From: Sycobia sp. Sy_11
Taxonomy: Eukaryota > Arthropoda > Insecta > Hymenoptera > Epichrysomallidae
DNA: 64,000 nucleotides
NCBI GenBank assembly: GCA_018907035.1
Contig: JACCIC010000029.1
Coordinates: forward strand, 3,226,501 to 3,290,500
Direction: 5' to 3'
Shown here in pieces: positions 46,400 to 57,665 of the stretch. The position numbers and the translations under genes were made by a program. Every line of letters begins with the position of its first letter. Position 1 is the first letter of the stretch. A model generated the notes under the pieces. The model made no database searches. It had not been told where the DNA came from and was given only the letters and a program-made list of their open reading frames with translations.

Positions 46400-49300
46400 A
46401 GAGAATTGCTCGGATCTCACGAATACCTCTTATATGGCTAAAAGAGTATAATCGAACAATCCTCCCCCGGACGATTATCAATATTATTCCAGTTTAAATC
46501 AAATAATTTTGATTGATGCCTGCTGTGAAACTCAGTAGGGAAATGTAATAATCAATTGTATTCTGAAGCGGGTATAACGGAGAATAAAAGATAAGCCACG
46601 ACAATGGCTCCGATCGGAGGATTTATATCGCTACCCTTTAAAAGCCTTCAATAATGCTCATGCAGAAATACGAAGGCAGAGAAAGAGGAAAAGTATTTCG
46701 AATTTTTTCTCCTGCAGGAAATATTATACGCATGGTAGAAACGTCGAGAGTCAACAAATTTAAAAGCTCTCTCTGGTAAATGAACGTGTTATTTCCTCAA
46801 AGTCTAAATCAAGGTCATTATTATTATTATTATTTTAATAATAATAAAAACTAAAGTAAAAAGTGTCGCAATATTATATGATGTAAAATAAGTGCACTTT
46901 TAAACTCAGTTTAATGTTTAATAAATAAAACATAGAAATTAGTCATTATTATGATGCCCCTAATAATTATAAAACGTTATTAATAAATGAATAAATCAGA
47001 TTTTTTGATATGTAATATAACGACGATACAGCATACTTTTTCTATCCTCGGGCAGTATCATGAAAATATATAGAAAAATAAAGAGCATAAATCTAATACA
47101 TCCGACGAAAATGATTTTCATCATAACACGACCGACAATACTGCCTACATTACTAGTATTTCCAAAAATGGCGTATGAATAAAATTCAAATAAAGATTTT
47201 TACGAAATTCAATAATTTATTCGGATGATCATTTTTTCTGTGATGCTATTTCGAATACAATATTCATTTAGTTTAGTTTATATATGTAGTAAGAAGGTAT
47301 ATTTAAGTATAATAGAGGTGGCAATACAAATGCGAGTAACAGTATACATGGCAAGTTGAAATATGCATAATTAGGATTATTTTTTAATGTAAGTAAAATT
47401 TCGTAGCAGTCTTTAATAATTCTAAAATATCAAATTCCATTATGTTCTTAGTCACAAGTTTATCTTTGTTCAATCCCTGCCGAGTTTCTGAGAAATATTA
47501 ATAAATAAACAAAAGAAGTGATGGTGCACGTGATGGAAATTTACGTGACTTTTATGATAAAACGTCAGGATAACGATAAAGTAATAAGCTGATGGCTCGG
47601 AGTTAGCTTTCTTTCCAAATGCATCATTCACGGAGGCTATTCAATCGATCGATATCGCAATGGGTTAAGTCAGCCAACTACTTGTCAGTTTTGCAATTAT
47701 CGTCCACGAATGCTACAATAATTTCGATTTTTAAAGTATGATCGATTAACTTCATTGAAGTTGCATGTATACTATAATAAATTAAATATAAAGACTACTA
47801 AAATTTCCGCCTGTTTTTTTTTGTCGTATCGACTTCTAGGTCCTTAGCGACGGCATTGTTACAGAAATATAGAAATACATACGTATTTTTCAGTATTAAT
47901 AGATAGATTCTGAAATATAAAATTTCATATATTATAATATTAACATTATATTACTTGTGTTTGACTTTATACACTTTACAAATTTGGTTCAAATCAGGTT
48001 TGTCAGATGTATTTGGTTTAAGTACTTGATAATTTTTCCCATGTGGCGGTGTTTGTTCAGAGCGAATTGAACGTTGTCTGGTATCTGATACAAGCTTCTT
48101 TGATGGGTATATTTGATGCATTTTATTAATCTTTATGTTCATCGGTAAAAATCTTATTTTCAAGGTCCTTCTTGTTAACCAGTAAGAAGGTTTCTAGTGA
48201 CCAGATTTGAGTCCCATTCTTTTATTTTAAATTTAAAAGCATTAGATTTAAAAGTCTCGCACTATTCTAACATTGATTTGAGGCATTTTCGACTTGAGAG
48301 CCAATCATGGATGAGCAGTCTGTGCTGTTTAAATGTTTAAATAAAAACACAAATAGTCAGTAAAAATGGTTTTATTAATGTATTTATTTAAAAATTCAAA
48401 TTATTTGATCAATACCTTGTTCATTATACGTTTATACCGACCATACTGATGTTTCTCGTATCATTAACGGAAAAAAAATGAATTTCTTTCTTTGTTACCT
48501 AATTTATAATAATTTGCTGTCAGTAGAAATTATAATTTACCTAATTTGTATTTAAAATTACATATTTAATTCATAATTATTATTTTTTATGATAATTTTT
48601 TAAATTACTTTCTCAGCAATTATATTAGCTGTTGGTAAAGTGGAACTGAGCGTTTCTTGCATTATGCCTTCTAGTAGACCTCTAATAACAAATTATAATT
48701 TTTTAAATAGTTTTTGAATATTTGTTGGATAATTATTAGAATTACAATTTATAAAGTGTGTAGATATTAAGTCTTCTATAACGATGCATTCAACCGACAA
48801 TTTTCAAAGCTCCCCAAGCCGACTAGAAATGCGTTGAACGTAATATCTACTATGGCGAGCATCGAAAAATCGAATAAATAACATGAATATTAAAACTCTT
48901 TACTTTTTTATTATCTTTTTATTCATAGCTTCTCCGTATGCTCCCAAACAAGGACTTTTTAGTGATTACGGGCAACATGGATTCTTCTTGAAAGTTCACG
49001 CGTGGGGGTTGAGTGAGGGGGGGGGGGTAACAAAAAAGCCAAGAGGCGGTTGCTCGCTCCCTCCTCTCGCTATACTACTCTTCTATTTGTAGGAAGAATC
49101 TTCAAACTTAAGCTTGTACATTTTCAGATCTTTTGAACAAGCTTCTGACCCCCTCTCCCACCCCCCCCCTTCTCCACGCTACGAACCTCTACTACCAGCA
49201 CCTGAACCTCTCCGTTTCACCCGTTAAAATCAGCTTTCTTCGAGCTTAGCTAAGAATCTTGCCTCTCGCAAAAATTATGAATATTTAAAGTTACTCTTAA

Positions 49301-50200
49301 CTATATGGTTATTGCTATTTGCCCCCTCCCTCTTTTCATCTAATACCTCGACTAAAGCTTCAGAGGAATTTGAAACATTTTCGAAGAAACTGATGCATGT
49401 TTTCTTATGCTTTTGTACTTTTCAATATATACTTCAGCTTATTTGGGTTTATATGCTGCAGTACATAGGAAGCTTCTGCGTTAGAGTTTAGTTAGAGATT
49501 TGATTTTTGGCCATAGTCAAAGGCTTTTGTGTTACTTTTTGTTCGGCGACCTTTCTTATTTATTCGGTGAGAATTCAAAAATATAGACAATTAATAGTTA
49601 TAAAACAATTAATAATTGAATTATAGATAAATGAATAACCACTATTTAATATGAACGATACGATGTGACAATCATTGTGATTGTTAAAATTTATCAAATC
49701 ATAAAAATTACTGTAGTATTCAACTCATTCATACTATAACAATTGCACGCGCCATTCGGTTAGATTTATATCGACTACCTAAAAAATAATACAATATAAT
49801 ATAATATTAGGAAAGTAAGCAATTCAATAAGGTAGAGCAAGCTGATGTTATAGCTAAACCGCTCTGTCTTAAGTCGTATAAACATGGAGTGGAATAAAAA
49901 ATAGACCAAATACTCAAAATGTTACTACATACATTAATGTAACGCACACGTTAATAGAATTGGTTTCTTAAACATTGTTATTTATTTAAGAAAATATATG
50001 AATAATTTATCATAATATAATTTTAGATCACTAGGCCAAAAATTATTGTTGGAAATCGGGGTAGAAACAGTAGGTGTAACTTTTAAACTACGTAAAATTG
50101 GCTTACATAATATAAATGATGAGTAAATAAAATGAAAATAAATACATTGCAATTAAAAATCTTTATATAAAATAATGTTAAATTCATATATGTTTATGAG
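46400..50200. other. AT-rich intergenic DNA, no supported gene
   Basis: No convincing coding frame. The minus-strand frame 47951-48163 (70 codons, Lys-rich) is unrecognised. A G run near 49,018-49,027 and C runs near 49,150-49,168 lie in otherwise AT-rich DNA. Confidence 0.5.
50160..50167 (-). terminator. possible maltase polyadenylation signal (variant)
   Basis: TATAAA on the minus strand about 45 bp past the stop is the nearest variant signal. A canonical AATAAA occurs about 225 bp past the stop (49,981-49,986). I cannot choose between them. Confidence 0.25.
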
Positions 50201-50210
50201 AGTGTATACA

Positions 50211-51887
50211 TTAAGCTAAAATAACAGATGCTGCTCCAGGTAGAGTTAAATTCGCAGTAAGAATTTCTTGCTCCGGTAGAAATCCAGAGTATACGCTCGC
50301 TGTATAGATTTTAAGTTTCTCATCAATATTTAAGCTCGTACTAATATTAACTTGAATGGCGTCGTTATCGAAATTTATCAATAATACTATAGGTTTTTCT
50401 CCAGTTAGTCTTCGTACTACAACTAAGACATTATCGGCAGCAACAGAAACTTCTACATTACCTTTTAAGAGACATGGCGTCTTCTTTAATCTAGTCAAAG
50501 CTTGAAATACTTTGTAATGTGAAACTTTCGCCTCTTTTTGCGCTGCTAAATTGAGAATCTTGTAATTTTCATGAACAGGCAGCCAGGTTTCAGGGTTAGA
50601 GGAAAATCCAGCACTTGTTAAATTATTCCATTGAAATGGAGTTCGCGCAGGACCTCTGAAGTCTATTCCAACATATTTTAAAGATTCCTCAGAAGTAAAA
50701 GGTCTATCCACCATTCCGATTTCATCACCATAGTAACTTACGGCAATTCCTGGTAAAACCATAGCGAGCATAGTTATTTGATCAGCTCGATTATTATTAT
50801 AACCGTATCTAGATGCGACGCGAGGTCTGTCATGGTTTCCTACGACCCAATTCATTACTTTATTTTTAGGTGTAGAACTGATCCAATTATTTATGAAATC
50901 TTTGAAGTCTACAGCTAAAGAATTATTCTTTCCATTAGTCATAAACATAAAGTTAAAGGGCATAGTGGCAACCTCATAGTATTTGATAGAGCTCGAGATA
51001 TTTGCATACGTTTCTATGATTAATGGTTTTGCATCTGTATGGTACGTTTTTACATAATCATCTACGATCGATTGCCAATGCTCCACGACTCCATAATTTT
51101 CAAGCAAATTTCTTGTATAAATGCGTTTTAAATACAGGGGATTACCCGGCGGTACATCTACGTCTGATCTTGGTTCATCACGAAAGTTAGCATCCTCGAA
51201 TATACAATTAACAGCATCCACTCGAAAACCATCCACTCCCCGATTCATCCAAAATATAAGAACGTTACTCATTTCTTCAAGCAATTTTCGACTGCGGTAG
51301 TTTAAATCTGGTTGTTCTGCAGTAAAAGCATGATAATAATACTGCTCACGTTTTTCATTGAATTTCCAAGCTGACCCACCAAAATCAGATAGCCAGTTGT
51401 TGGGAGGTCCACCATTTTTTCCATCTTTCCAAACATAATAATCGTCATAAGGCTTAATTCTATCTATACTCTTTTTAAACCATTCATGCTGATCTGAGGT
51501 ATGATTAGGTACAAAATCAAACAACACTCTGATATTAAGTGATTTGGCTTTAGCAAGAAATTTGTCCACATCTTCTAACGTTCCATAGTCTGGGGATATA
51601 TCGGTAAAATTGGAAATGTCGTATCCGAAGTCTTTTTGCGGGCTTGAAAATATCGTCGATAGCATTAATGCATCTATTCCGCTTTCCTTAAAATATTCTA
51701 ATTCATTTATGATTCCGTTTAAATCACCAATTCCATCGCCATCGCTGTCTTTAAAACTTCGAGGATATAGATGATAAACTACCATGTTCTTCCACCAATC
51801 CATGTTCTGTTTCGCTTGATCTTCGGCTGCATAGGATTCGGCAATTAAAAACAAAAGTCCCAAACTCAGGACAGAGAATGCCTTCAT
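50211..51887 (-). CDS. secreted maltase / alpha-glucosidase (GH13), single exon
   Basis: 558 residues, uninterrupted, the usual length for insect maltases, which release glucose from maltose and sucrose. Residues 1-20 are a signal peptide ending SYA. WWKNMVVYHLYPRSFKDSDG (31-50) opens the TIM barrel. The conserved GH13 regions are present: DFVPNHTS (124-131), GFRVDAVN with nucleophile D224, IIETYAN with acid/base E292, and VVGNHDRPR with D353. QPDLNYRS and RTPFQWNN are also typical. Seven N-glycosylation sequons (such as NFT 93, NLT 422 and NIS 514) fit a secreted protein. The C-terminal beta domain is complete and there is no GPI-type hydrophobic tail. The Met chosen is the only one that yields the signal peptide. 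Oddities are His in YHLYP where Gln is usual, MLSTIF for WLSPIF, and no introns. Confidence 0.95.
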   Translation of the reverse strand: MKAFSVLSLGLLFLIAESYAAEDQAKQNMDWWKNMVVYHLYPRSFKDSDGDGIGDLNGIINELEYFKESGIDALMLSTIFSSPQKDFGYDISNFTDISPDYGTLEDVDKFLAKAKSLNIRVLFDFVPNHTSDQHEWFKKSIDRIKPYDDYYVWKDGKNGGPPNNWLSDFGGSAWKFNEKREQYYYHAFTAEQPDLNYRSRKLLEEMSNVLIFWMNRGVDGFRVDAVNCIFEDANFRDEPRSDVDVPPGNPLYLKRIYTRNLLENYGVVEHWQSIVDDYVKTYHTDAKPLIIETYANISSSIKYYEVATMPFNFMFMTNGKNNSLAVDFKDFINNWISSTPKNKVMNWVVGNHDRPRVASRYGYNNNRADQITMLAMVLPGIAVSYYGDEIGMVDRPFTSEESLKYVGIDFRGPARTPFQWNNLTSAGFSSNPETWLPVHENYKILNLAAQKEAKVSHYKVFQALTRLKKTPCLLKGNVEVSVAADNVLVVVRRLTGEKPIVLLINFDNDAIQVNISTSLNIDEKLKIYTASVYSGFLPEQEILTANLTLPGAASVILA

Positions 51888-51920
51888 AATATAAATTTTC
51901 TATAAATTTGTAGTATTCAG

Positions 51921-51930
51921 TGCTTTATAT
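51921..51930 (-). promoter_or_regulatory. candidate TATA box of the maltase gene
   Basis: On the minus strand ATATAAAGCA lies about 35 bp before the ATG, implying a leader of only about ten bases. Alternatively TTTTGTTTTAG just upstream could be the acceptor of a 5' UTR intron, in which case the promoter lies further away. Confidence 0.4.
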
Positions 51931-52145
51931 GAAACCTAAAACAAAATTATACTTCATTTAAAACTTAGACCAACTACACCATCCGTATAATAATAGTACA
52001 GATAAAATGTATTATAATTATGATATGACAGAGATTTTAATGTCTATAAGTTCATAGGTACTATATTTAACTGAATAGAAATTTTGAATAGACATAAATA
52101 GAACGAAAAGATAATAATTTAACTGATTTATTAAACAGTTTAATC

Positions 52146-52347
52146 TATACTAATGATGAAATCTATATTCTTGTCGATAATTTTACCTATGGCCACACCC
52201 GTGTAAAAGGGTGGTATTTCAGCGTCCACTTTAAACAGTTATTATTTCATACCTCACTTCAAAAAGTTACTATATCTTAGACCATTCTTTTTTGCGTCAC
52301 TTCTAGTTCGCACCACGAACTAAATATTTCCGTTATTTAATTTAAAA

Positions 52348-52409
<62 letters not shown>

Positions 52410-52577
52410 TTCCGAAGATTATTGATGAAAGTAAAATCATTTTCAATAAAAAACCTAGTCTATGTCCTTCCCAAGATAATATAGAATCTATATGTCAAAT
52501 TTCAGAACAATGGGTTCAGTAGTTTTCTTGATTAACGTGTAAAAACAAAAACACGTTCTGTCTTTATAAATTAGTAT
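52146..52577. mobile_element. short interspersed repeat with ATACTAAT..ATTAGTAT ends
   Basis: ATACTAAT at the left is matched by inverted ATTAGTAT at the right. Near the right end TGTCAAATTTCAGAACAATG followed by GGTTCAGTAGTTTT resembles a motif common near the ends of non-autonomous insect repeats (CAAATTTCATxAAAATCGGTTCAGTAGTTTT). A (TA)n array lies inside. The family, Helitron-like or MITE-like, is not decided. It starts about 260 bp upstream of the maltase start codon. Confidence 0.5.
52350..52407. repeat. (TA)n microsatellite
   Basis: A TA array inside the interspersed repeat upstream of the maltase gene. Confidence 0.95.
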
Positions 52578-52787
52578 GATATGACATGATTTCAATTTTT
52601 AGGTTCATAAAACAAGACGAGGTATGTTATCACAATTACAATGATGTAACTTATAAATATTCTCGTCGGTGAGAGATTTTTCGTGATAAGCTACTAGTAA
52701 AAGGCAAGAAAATAGTTTACCCCTGTATGAAGAAGAGCCGTAAATTTTCAAGTAACGGGCAAAGCGATCGAATGGCCCAAGCGTCCA

Positions 52788-52794
<7 letters not shown>

Positions 52795-52825
<31 letters not shown>
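52795..52825. repeat. (TA)n microsatellite with ACACAC lead-in
   Basis: CACACACA runs into a short TA array. Confidence 0.9.
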
Positions 52826-52828
<3 letters not shown>

Positions 52829-54240
52829 CATATAATAGAACATATCAATCTATTTCATTTCGATCCGTTTCGATTCGATTAATATAAAATATTCAACTAT
52901 TTCACTGTCCGAAACTAAAATCTATGAGCACTAATTATAAATAATTCGCAAACAATTGTAAGCAATCGTCAATGATTGTCAAGTATTTAAGTAAAAATTC
53001 AAACTAGTGCTATCATTTCGTACTGCTATACGTGCTCAAAATTATGTAAATTAAATTTATTGATAAGATGTCGTAATTATAGGCTAAGGCCGCGCTATCA
53101 GATCCACATGTTACCTAAACTCGAAAAACTTTAAACAAATTTAAAATAGTTAGGCGAGTTTAATATATGTTTAGCATGCTAACAACTTTAAAACTTATCA
53201 ATCTAATCATACATTTTATCAAAAATTTGTAGATAAAATGTTGTTCTTTAAAATTAAGCTAAATAAATTATTCTAATATATAGAATGTCCTTGTTGCCCA
53301 AAAAACATTTGTAAGACGAGCCTGCTAATAAATCTCAGATTATTTTTTAAAACCTTATATTCATTGGACTGTTTTCTCAAAATGTAAATAAGTGAGTGCC
53401 AGAGGTTTCAAAATATGGGTGTCAGAATACATTCCCAACTGCTAAGGAAATCCTCTACTGAGAGTCTCCAATATGCTAACGTCGACAAATTTATTAATAA
53501 ATCCAGATAAATGTATAAATAATATAATTAAACGGCTATATGCGCAAAATTACACATGTTCATTTTTAATATACACCATTTTTTTAATATTATTTTTTGC
53601 ACTAGAACACCCCTTCTAGATGAGTAATCGCACCACTAATAACACGCAACGATATCTGATTCTTGAATGCGACTTATTTCTATTCGATAGACCTGTTAGG
53701 TAGATTCTTGACTCACAAGTTAATGAAAATAGTGAAATTCCGTGAATTTAAACTTATATGTATCATTATATATTCATCACTGCGTAAAATCGATTTCAAA
53801 TCTGCCTGCTTAAATTATATATAATGAAATATAATTCAAAAATTTTATTCTATGACTCTATGGTAAATATGTAAGAGAGTTCAAAATGCGTTTAAAATGC
53901 ATACATACATGTGTCACGTCACAGGATGCCTCTTAGTTGAACATATCAATCTTACGAACATAAAAATAGAATGAACAGTTATTAATTAGATTGAAAATTT
54001 GAAATAGTACAAGGAACAAATTTAGAAGAAATTTTTGAATAAGAAACAAAGTTTTGAACAAATCTATTACTACCAACCATCTATTACATCAAATCTGAAT
54101 TTTTGGAATCCCGACAATTTAACTCTGCACATTTTGACCGTAACAAAGCATTTTATCATCCCAATCATAAAAGACTAATTCAAGGACTTGCAAATTTCGT
54201 TTGCCATGATAATGCTTGAATTATTATCTTTAGCGGCGGG
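52826..54240. other. AT-rich intergenic DNA, nothing seen
   Basis: No supportable frame, RNA or repeat. Confidence 0.5.
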
Positions 54241-54246
54241 AATTGT

Positions 54247-54834
54247 ATGAGTATAAACAAACTCACTTTGTACGATTACCCGGAGCTCTGTCGGACATGT
54301 CACAAATGTCTTCTGGAGTTCGCTCCTGCGAGTCGGACAATTGTAAACTATCAAAAAATCGTTAAGGATCGCGTGACGCACGCTCGCTCGATGTTGATGG
54401 ATCACCAAACGAAAAGTCAACGTTATATGAAAACCGCGGAAAAGGACACGAGAAGAAACGAATGTTCTCGGGTAAATAAGCCAGAGACAAGGGACAAAAA
54501 TGACAATTCAAATTCATTTAAATTCGACCAACGTATTTGCCGCGGGACGATGGCAATATTAAAAATCGGTGACCAATGCACAGACGGACGGCCAAACAAA
54601 TGCAAAACGCGCGTGGCAGCTTTACATCTTTTTTCTTCCGAGGCGGGAAAAAAGGTCATTTTCTCCCCCCACTTTCCCCTCTCGACAGCCCTCAACTTCG
54701 CCGAACATTCGAAGGTCACGTGTCGATTTATATTTTGGCATACGTCGCTGGCAATCAGATGCTCCACAGTTTGTCTTGTTCTAATATGCATGTTTAAACA
54801 AATATCAGTTTTATTGTTTATAATTATTTATTAA
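54247..54834 (+). CDS. unrecognised 195-codon open frame in a GC-richer patch
   Basis: The frame encodes several Cys and basic residues early (ELCRTCHKCLLEFAPASRT) and a hydrophobic C-terminal segment (CLVLICMFKQISVLLFIIIY). The CRTCHKC spacing is suggestive but not a recognised zinc finger. An overlapping 122-codon minus-strand frame means base composition alone could open both. No family recognised, no splice evidence. Probably non-coding, kept because it is the longest unexplained plus-strand frame. Confidence 0.2.
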   Translation: MSINKLTLYDYPELCRTCHKCLLEFAPASRTIVNYQKIVKDRVTHARSMLMDHQTKSQRYMKTAEKDTRRNECSRVNKPETRDKNDNSNSFKFDQRICRGTMAILKIGDQCTDGRPNKCKTRVAALHLFSSEAGKKVIFSPHFPLSTALNFAEHSKVTCRFIFWHTSLAIRCSTVCLVLICMFKQISVLLFIIIY

Positions 54835-54845
54835 TTATAAAGATT

Positions 54846-54850
<5 letters not shown>

Positions 54851-54892
<42 letters not shown>
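54851..54892. repeat. (TA)n microsatellite
   Basis: A pure TA array just after the 54.2-54.8 kb frame. Confidence 0.95.
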
Positions 54893-54895
<3 letters not shown>

Positions 54896-56199
54896 TAGAA
54901 TAACCGGAAATTTTAATTTCCTTTGTATAACATGTTTAATTATCCATAGGCAAAGTGAACTTGCAAGGTGAAATTTCCGCACAATGGAGAGAGAATGAAA
55001 TATTAGTTTACTGTTAGCTCACTATACATAATGACCGGGGCATTCTAAAGCGCAAGTTCGAGCCCGTCGTGCGTGTGGTGCGCCTGCATGGTTTATGACA
55101 GTATTGTTTATAATTCAATACTCTCGGGCACTGTAATATAATTGTATAAAACAATTAAGGATGATTACGCATTCAGCTTGGCGAATTGGATTTTAAACCT
55201 TGACTGATCAAAATTACACAGTTTCAGATATAAAATTGCATCCGATTAATATCAAATCCATTGGTTTCGTACAAAACGTACGCTTGGCTTTACCAATGAG
55301 GCTGAAGAAATGATTTTTTTCCTCAGAAAATTTCGAAATATAGCTGTTACTTTCTTTTATTTATTTAACCAGAAAATTTTATCTTTTATATTGGTAGGAG
55401 ATACATTCACATTATATAATCAACTTATGTTCGTTGTTATAAACTAAATTGATAAATGTTTCTATTGATTGTACAGTTCTTTTACAAACCAATCTAATTA
55501 TATTATCAATTTCGTGAAATATAAATAGTTTTGTGAAATATAATGTAAAGCCAAACATTTTTAGGAATTATTATTTAATAGTTGTTATTATAATTATTAA
55601 CAAATAATAAATAATAATTATATTTAATATTATTACGTAAAATATCTAGACAAAGAGAAAACTAGGGGAAATTGTGTCCATTAACATGTTAGCATCACCC
55701 GTGTAGAAATTGATTCTCGAATCTAGCTAGTATCGGGTGAGTTTTCCTTATCAAATGTTCGAACCCAGAAGGGAAATCTAGTCTGATCCTAGTTCCGATT
55801 TGTCCCACTTTTAATAGCATTTTGAATAGGGAACGAGCTTAGATTTTGGTAGGTATACCAAGCTAGAAACTAGACTGATTCTAGTCAGAAAATCTAGAAA
55901 TTAAGCCAATAATAAATTATTCTAATTTTTTTAATAATTATTCCTCGATTAAGTCAATAATTTTTTGACTCTTTAATATTTATTTATTTAAAATAAAAAA
56001 ATATATTTACGTATATAGGTGACGCATACCATTTAATTAGCATTCATAAATTATTTTCTATATGACTATTACGTATTACCATTTACAATAATAACAATTA
56101 ATAATTATTAATATATTTTTTATACACTAATTATTGTAAATTTTAATGTTAAACACCTCTGCTGAACACATATAATATTTTATTCGATGAAAAAAATTT

Positions 56200-56272
56200 C
56201 GACCTCCGCTGAGTATCGAACCCACGACCCTACGATTCGCAAGCTAACGCATTATGCACTATGCTAAAACGC
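56200..56272 (-). repeat. tRNA-like segment (degenerate tRNA or tRNA-derived SINE head)
   Basis: On the minus strand TAGCATAGTGCATAATGCG resembles an A box, and GGTCGTGGGTTCGATACTC contains a B box. A cloverleaf can be laid out: the D stem GCAT/ATGC pairs fully, the T stem pairs at four of five positions around TTCGATA, and the acceptor stem is imperfect. The anticodon loop would be TTGCGAA, but its stem pairs at only about two of five positions, so this is not a working tRNA. Such sequences are typical of SINE heads. Confidence 0.45.
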
Positions 56273-56418
56273 AATGTGGGATTACTATACTATAGTTTGC
56301 ATATGACCGTAAAGCACTTAAGATAATATAATAATTTTATAAACACAAGATAAAACATACATAGGAAATCAATTTTTTAAATTCTTTCCCATGTTGGAAA
56401 GATCTGCGGGCGTTTATA

Positions 56419-56419
<1 letters not shown>

Positions 56420-56470
<51 letters not shown>

Positions 56471-56487
56471 GCGCGCGTGCACTCATT

Positions 56488-56525
<38 letters not shown>

Positions 56526-56566
56526 GCGCGCGCGCGCACTCATTTATTATATATATATATATATAT
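56420..56566. repeat. compound repeat: (TA)n + ACACGCGCG + CACTCATTTATT, repeated
   Basis: Two successive units each consist of a TA array, an ACACGCGCGCG-type block, and GCACTCATTTATTATATATA. The CG-alternating blocks next to TA arrays are unlike any other microsatellite in the window. Confidence 0.85.
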
Positions 56567-56602
56567 CTAATTTTCATACACATAAGGTTTTGATTAGAAA
56601 TG

Positions 56603-56880
56603 ACGTCGTTCTTTCCAATATTAGAAAAAGTTGAGGAAATCTAACTAGAATCCAAATAGAAATTCTAACCATTTCCTGAATTCTCCTACTTGGCAGATTC
56701 TGCCTAGAAAAACGCCATTCTTTCCAAAGTAGGGAGAAGTTAAGGAAATCTGACTAGATCCAAGATAGAAAGCCTGATCATTTCCTTAAGTTTTCTACTT
56801 GTAAAATTTTGACTAGTGGAAACACGTATTTCTTTCTAACATCAATAAAAGATAAGGAAATCTGAATAAATTCGAGAAAG
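56603..56880. repeat. ~110-bp tandem repeat, 2.5 diverged units, each with an internal hairpin
   Basis: Units start at 56,603 (ACGTCGTTCTTTCC), 56,712 (ACGCCATTCTTTCC) and 56,824 (ACGTATTTCTTTC). In unit 2 the arms 56,729-56,749 and 56,780-56,798 pair almost perfectly, with core TTAAGGAAAT against ATTTCCTTAA, around a loop of about 30 nt. Unit 1 has the same arms with GAGGAAAT and ATTTCCTGA. Confidence 0.7.
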
Positions 56881-57609
56881 TAATAATTAATATAAGATGA
56901 TTATTAGATGATCGAAGGGAAATCTAACTTGGATCTGGCGAGATTTACCTACATGAGGAAATCATCAGTAATACTGACTAGGATCTAGCCCGAACTAGGG
57001 ATATACCGAGTATATTTCTGCACGGGCAATGACAGAATTATTTCTATCTTCTTTGCTTTGGTAACTTTTGCTTTAAAGTTTAAGTACACAATTTAATTTT
57101 TCCAAAATCGAAAGTAATTGATACAAAAATTCCAACTCGACCGATGCATTTCATCTCGCAACATGTCTACGGAATGAAACGTCAACCAAAAAAGAAGTTT
57201 TGAAAAGTTTGCATAGTACTCTTCAACAAGAAAAGTTCGATACTTGTATTTCGCATAATTTAAAAGTAAAATATTCGATTAACCGAATTTCCATTTGTAA
57301 ATTAATTGCTGAAACGAAAAGAAGTTGAGCTATTTTTTGAAAAAAATTGCGGAAGATGACAAGCTAAGTTGGAAAATTCGGACCAACGCTTGTATGTTTG
57401 AAATGACACTGCAAGCATATTATAACCTGTATATATTTCAACTTAGAGCGTCGTTGAGTTTCCTATAAGTTTTTAAATTTATAACTTTGATAGTTTTGTT
57501 CCGTATTTCATGTTTTTTTTTTAATTATTAAACGTCTAGTTTATGGTTATATGTTGAATTGTAATTAAAATTCCTGAAAAAGTAGAGGATACCTGTCTTT
57601 GTTGTGCAT

Positions 57610-57612
<3 letters not shown>

Positions 57613-57661
<49 letters not shown>
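57613..57661. repeat. (TA)n microsatellite
   Basis: A pure TA array in AT-rich DNA. Confidence 0.95.

Positions 57662-57665
<4 letters not shown>

Larger units (their letters stand above)
55698..57026. mobile_element. putative non-autonomous DNA element with CCCGTG.AGAAAT inverted ends
   Basis: CCCGTGTAGAAAT at the left is matched by inverted ATTTCTGCACGGG at the right, 12 of 13 bases. Between them the DNA is rich in TCTAG and AGGAAATCT motifs, contains tandem hairpin-forming units, a tRNA-like segment and a compound microsatellite, and has no transposase frame. No clear target duplication is visible. The structure fits a repeat-filled non-autonomous transposon of unknown superfamily. Confidence 0.45.

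Noticed and set aside
47951..48163. 70-codon Lys-rich minus-strand frame
   Set aside because: No family resemblance and no credible splice sites tie it to another exon.
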